Shown here one piece after another: positions 62,378-64,000 of a DNA stretch of 64,000 nt. Source of the stretch: Caulobacter sp. NIBR1757 (GTDB taxonomy: Bacteria > Pseudomonadota > Alphaproteobacteria > Caulobacterales > Caulobacteraceae); the NCBI RefSeq assembly GCF_027912495.1, contig NZ_CP115463.1:2565501-2629500 (forward strand), in the 5' to 3' direction. How positions within the stretch are numbered: the first letter of the stretch is position 1; the number at the start of each line of letters is the position of its first letter. Position numbers and translations under genes: made by a program. The notes below the pieces were generated by a model. The model saw only the letters and a list, made by a program, of their open reading frames with translations, made no database searches and was not told the origin of the DNA.

Positions 62378-64000
62378 ATGTCCGCAGACGCCGCACCACG
62401 CGGAAATCGACTTTTCTGGCGAAAATCCATCGAGCAGGTGCAGCGGGAAGCCGCCACGCACCAGCTGAAGCGGACCCTGGGCCCCTGGAACCTGCTGTTC
62501 CTCGGCATCGGCTGCATCATCGGCGCGGGCATCTATGTGATGACCGGCAACGCCGCCGCCAACTTCGCCGGCCCGGCCGTGGTCCTGTCGTTCATCGTGG
62601 CCTTCTTCGCCTGCGTCTTCGCCGGCCTCTGCTACGCTGAACTGGCCTCGACCATGCCGGTCGCGGGCTCGGCCTATACCTACAGCTACACCACGCTGGG
62701 CGAGCTGTTCGCCTGGGTCATGGGCTGGCTGCTGGTGCTGGAATACGGCATCGCCGCCTCGACCGTGGCGGCCGGCTGGTCCGGCAACGTGGTCAGCCTG
62801 CTGGCCAACTTCCACGTCATCATCCCGCCGGAATGGACCACCTCCTACGTCCAGGCGGTTCAGGGCGAGGGCGGCCTCAGCTTCGTCACCGGCGGCGGCG
62901 CCAACCTGCTGGGGGCCCTGGGCATCCTGGCGGTGACCACCCTGCTGGTCGTCGGCATCTCGGAATCGGCGAGCGTCAACAACGTCATCGTCTTCATCAA
63001 GGTGGGCGTGCTGCTGCTGTTCGTCGGCGTCGGCGCGATGTTCATTTTCAACCACCAGGCCACGGCGGTCGATCACTGGACGCCCTTCCTGCCGGAGAAC
63101 GAAGGCGGCTTCAAATACGGCCTGCCCGGCATCTTCCGAGCGGCGTCGGTGATCTTCTTCGCCTACGTCGGCTTCGAGGCGGTCTCGACCGCCGCGGCCG
63201 AGGCCAAGAACCCGCAGAAGGACATTCCCTTCGGCATTCTCGGCAGCCTGATCGCCTGCACCATCCTCTACATGATGATCGCCCTGGTCCTGACCGGCGT
63301 CGTCGACTACCGCGAACTGGGCGTCCCCGCCCCGATCGCCCTGGCCGTCGACCGCATGGGCACCGACTGGTTCTCGATCCTCATCAAGGTCGGCGCCGTC
63401 GCCGGTCTGTCGTCGGTCATGCTGATCCTGACCTACGGCCAGACCCGCGTCTTCTACGCCATGGCCCGCGACGGCCTGCTGCCGAAGTTCTTCGCCACCC
63501 TGCATGACAAGTTCCGCACCCCCTGGGTCGGCACCATCGTGCTCGGCGTCGCCATCGCCATCACCGCCGCCTTCCTGCCGATCGAAATCCTCGGCGACCT
63601 GGTCAGCCTCGGCACCGCCACGGCCTTCGGCATCGTCTGCCTGAGCGTCATGTACCTGCGCACCAGCAACAAGGAACTGAACCGTCCCTTCCGGATCCCG
63701 GGCGGCGGCGGCCTTGTCGGTCAGCCGGTGATGGTGCTGGTCTCGGCGCTGGTGATCGCCGCCTTCCTCGCCTTCTTCAAGTTCCTGCTGAACTCCACCT
63801 GGGTCATGGAAGGCGCCATCATCTGCGCCATCATCCTGGGCCTGTGGCTGGTTCTGACCCTGATCAAGAAGGGCCCGAAAGTCTGGCTGGGTCCGGTTCC
63901 GGTTCTGGGCATCTTCTTCGCCCTGATCATGACCGGCCCGCTGGTCGAGGACATCATCGTCAAGGCGCTGACCGGCGATCCCATCCCGGCCATCCTGCTG
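62378..64000 (+). CDS. APC-family amino acid permease, cut by window end
   Basis: An inner-membrane amino acid transporter, 541 residues in the window with no stop reached. MSADAAPRGNRLFWRKSIEQ opens it, the first helix region is LLFLGIGCIIGAGIYVMTGN, a consensus APC motif. YAELASTMPVAGSAYTYSYT and FFAYVGFEAVSTAAAEAKNP follow, typical of the cationic amino acid transporter (CAT/YfnA-like) group. Twelve or more membrane helices are expected. GGGGAGCGAG just before the ATG could serve as ribosome site. The gene is only partly visible. Confidence 0.92.
   Translation, partial: MSADAAPRGNRLFWRKSIEQVQREAATHQLKRTLGPWNLLFLGIGCIIGAGIYVMTGNAAANFAGPAVVLSFIVAFFACVFAGLCYAELASTMPVAGSAYTYSYTTLGELFAWVMGWLLVLEYGIAASTVAAGWSGNVVSLLANFHVIIPPEWTTSYVQAVQGEGGLSFVTGGGANLLGALGILAVTTLLVVGISESASVNNVIVFIKVGVLLLFVGVGAMFIFNHQATAVDHWTPFLPENEGGFKYGLPGIFRAASVIFFAYVGFEAVSTAAAEAKNPQKDIPFGILGSLIACTILYMMIALVLTGVVDYRELGVPAPIALAVDRMGTDWFSILIKVGAVAGLSSVMLILTYGQTRVFYAMARDGLLPKFFATLHDKFRTPWVGTIVLGVAIAITAAFLPIEILGDLVSLGTATAFGIVCLSVMYLRTSNKELNRPFRIPGGGGLVGQPVMVLVSALVIAAFLAFFKFLLNSTWVMEGAIICAIILGLWLVLTLIKKGPKVWLGPVPVLGIFFALIMTGPLVEDIIVKALTGDPIPAILL

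Noticed and set aside
1..64000. CRISPR arrays, tRNA or rRNA genes, prophage or transposase genes
   Set aside because: No regularly spaced direct repeats, no tRNA cloverleaf and no integrase/transposase motifs were seen on reading; repeats present are inverted, dispersed elements.

Overview
The window is a GC-rich, gene-dense stretch of chromosome that reads as an alphaproteobacterium of the Caulobacterales (Caulobacter, Phenylobacterium or a close relative). The main evidence is a divK-pleD operon. DivK starts [17 protein letters not shown] and the 454-residue PleD keeps its double receiver, its RAVD inhibitory site and its GGEEF motif. A single long RelA/SpoT-type enzyme, a LemA/M48 pair, and the runs topA..rnr..rpmG and parC-recO-era-rnc-lepB-acpS-pdxJ fit the same group. 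The genus is inferred from protein resemblance and cannot be settled here. No tRNA, rRNA, CRISPR array, prophage, integrase or intact transposase was seen.

Layout. 1-10.3 kb: topA, three consecutive secreted DUF4139 proteins (the last two are tandem paralogues), and rnr. 10.5-17.5 kb: a secreted DUF4424 protein, two linked Nudix hydrolases, rpmG with a clear terminator, pleD-divK, a HAD-like phosphatase and small exported proteins. 17.7-28.8 kb: a large phosphoesterase with two N-terminal beta repeats, a flavodoxin-like protein, a beta-hydroxyacid dehydrogenase, motB, bpt, the LemA/M48 pair, a class-C-type serine hydrolase, and divergent to it a three-gene acyltransferase/membrane protein/regulator operon. 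28.8-37.9 kb: a housekeeping run on the minus strand (parC, recO, an NTF2-like protein, era, rnc, lepB, acpS, pdxJ, pyrE) interrupted by one VOC-fold gene. 37.9-42.9 kb: a small lipoprotein, an amidohydrolase, an acyl-CoA dehydrogenase, an AAA_28-type ATPase and a phytanoyl-CoA dioxygenase-like protein. 42.9-53.0 kb: rsh, rpoZ, folK, a NYN-domain protein, a family-5-type uracil-DNA glycosylase, a large orphan secreted protein, smpB, dapA and a lytic transglycosylase. 53.3-64 kb: a four-gene operon of a BtuCDF/FecBCD-type importer plus glutaminyl cyclase, a TetR regulator, two RNA methyltransferases, a small exported protein, hrpB, and an APC-family permease cut by the window end.

The most unusual signal is in the two tandem DUF4139 paralogues at 4.7-8.0 kb. 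Near-identical flanks enclose a cassette of about 53 residues that differs between the copies. In each copy the cassette looks like the TonB box plus plug start of a TonB-dependent receptor (SELVITARKREE..QDVPIAV in one, SALVVTGSRIKRSEFNSAAP in the other). Other points of interest are several families of intergenic inverted-repeat elements with nested hairpins, one of which supplies the C-terminus of FolK, and a handful of perfect or near-perfect operator-like palindromes in intergenic regions.
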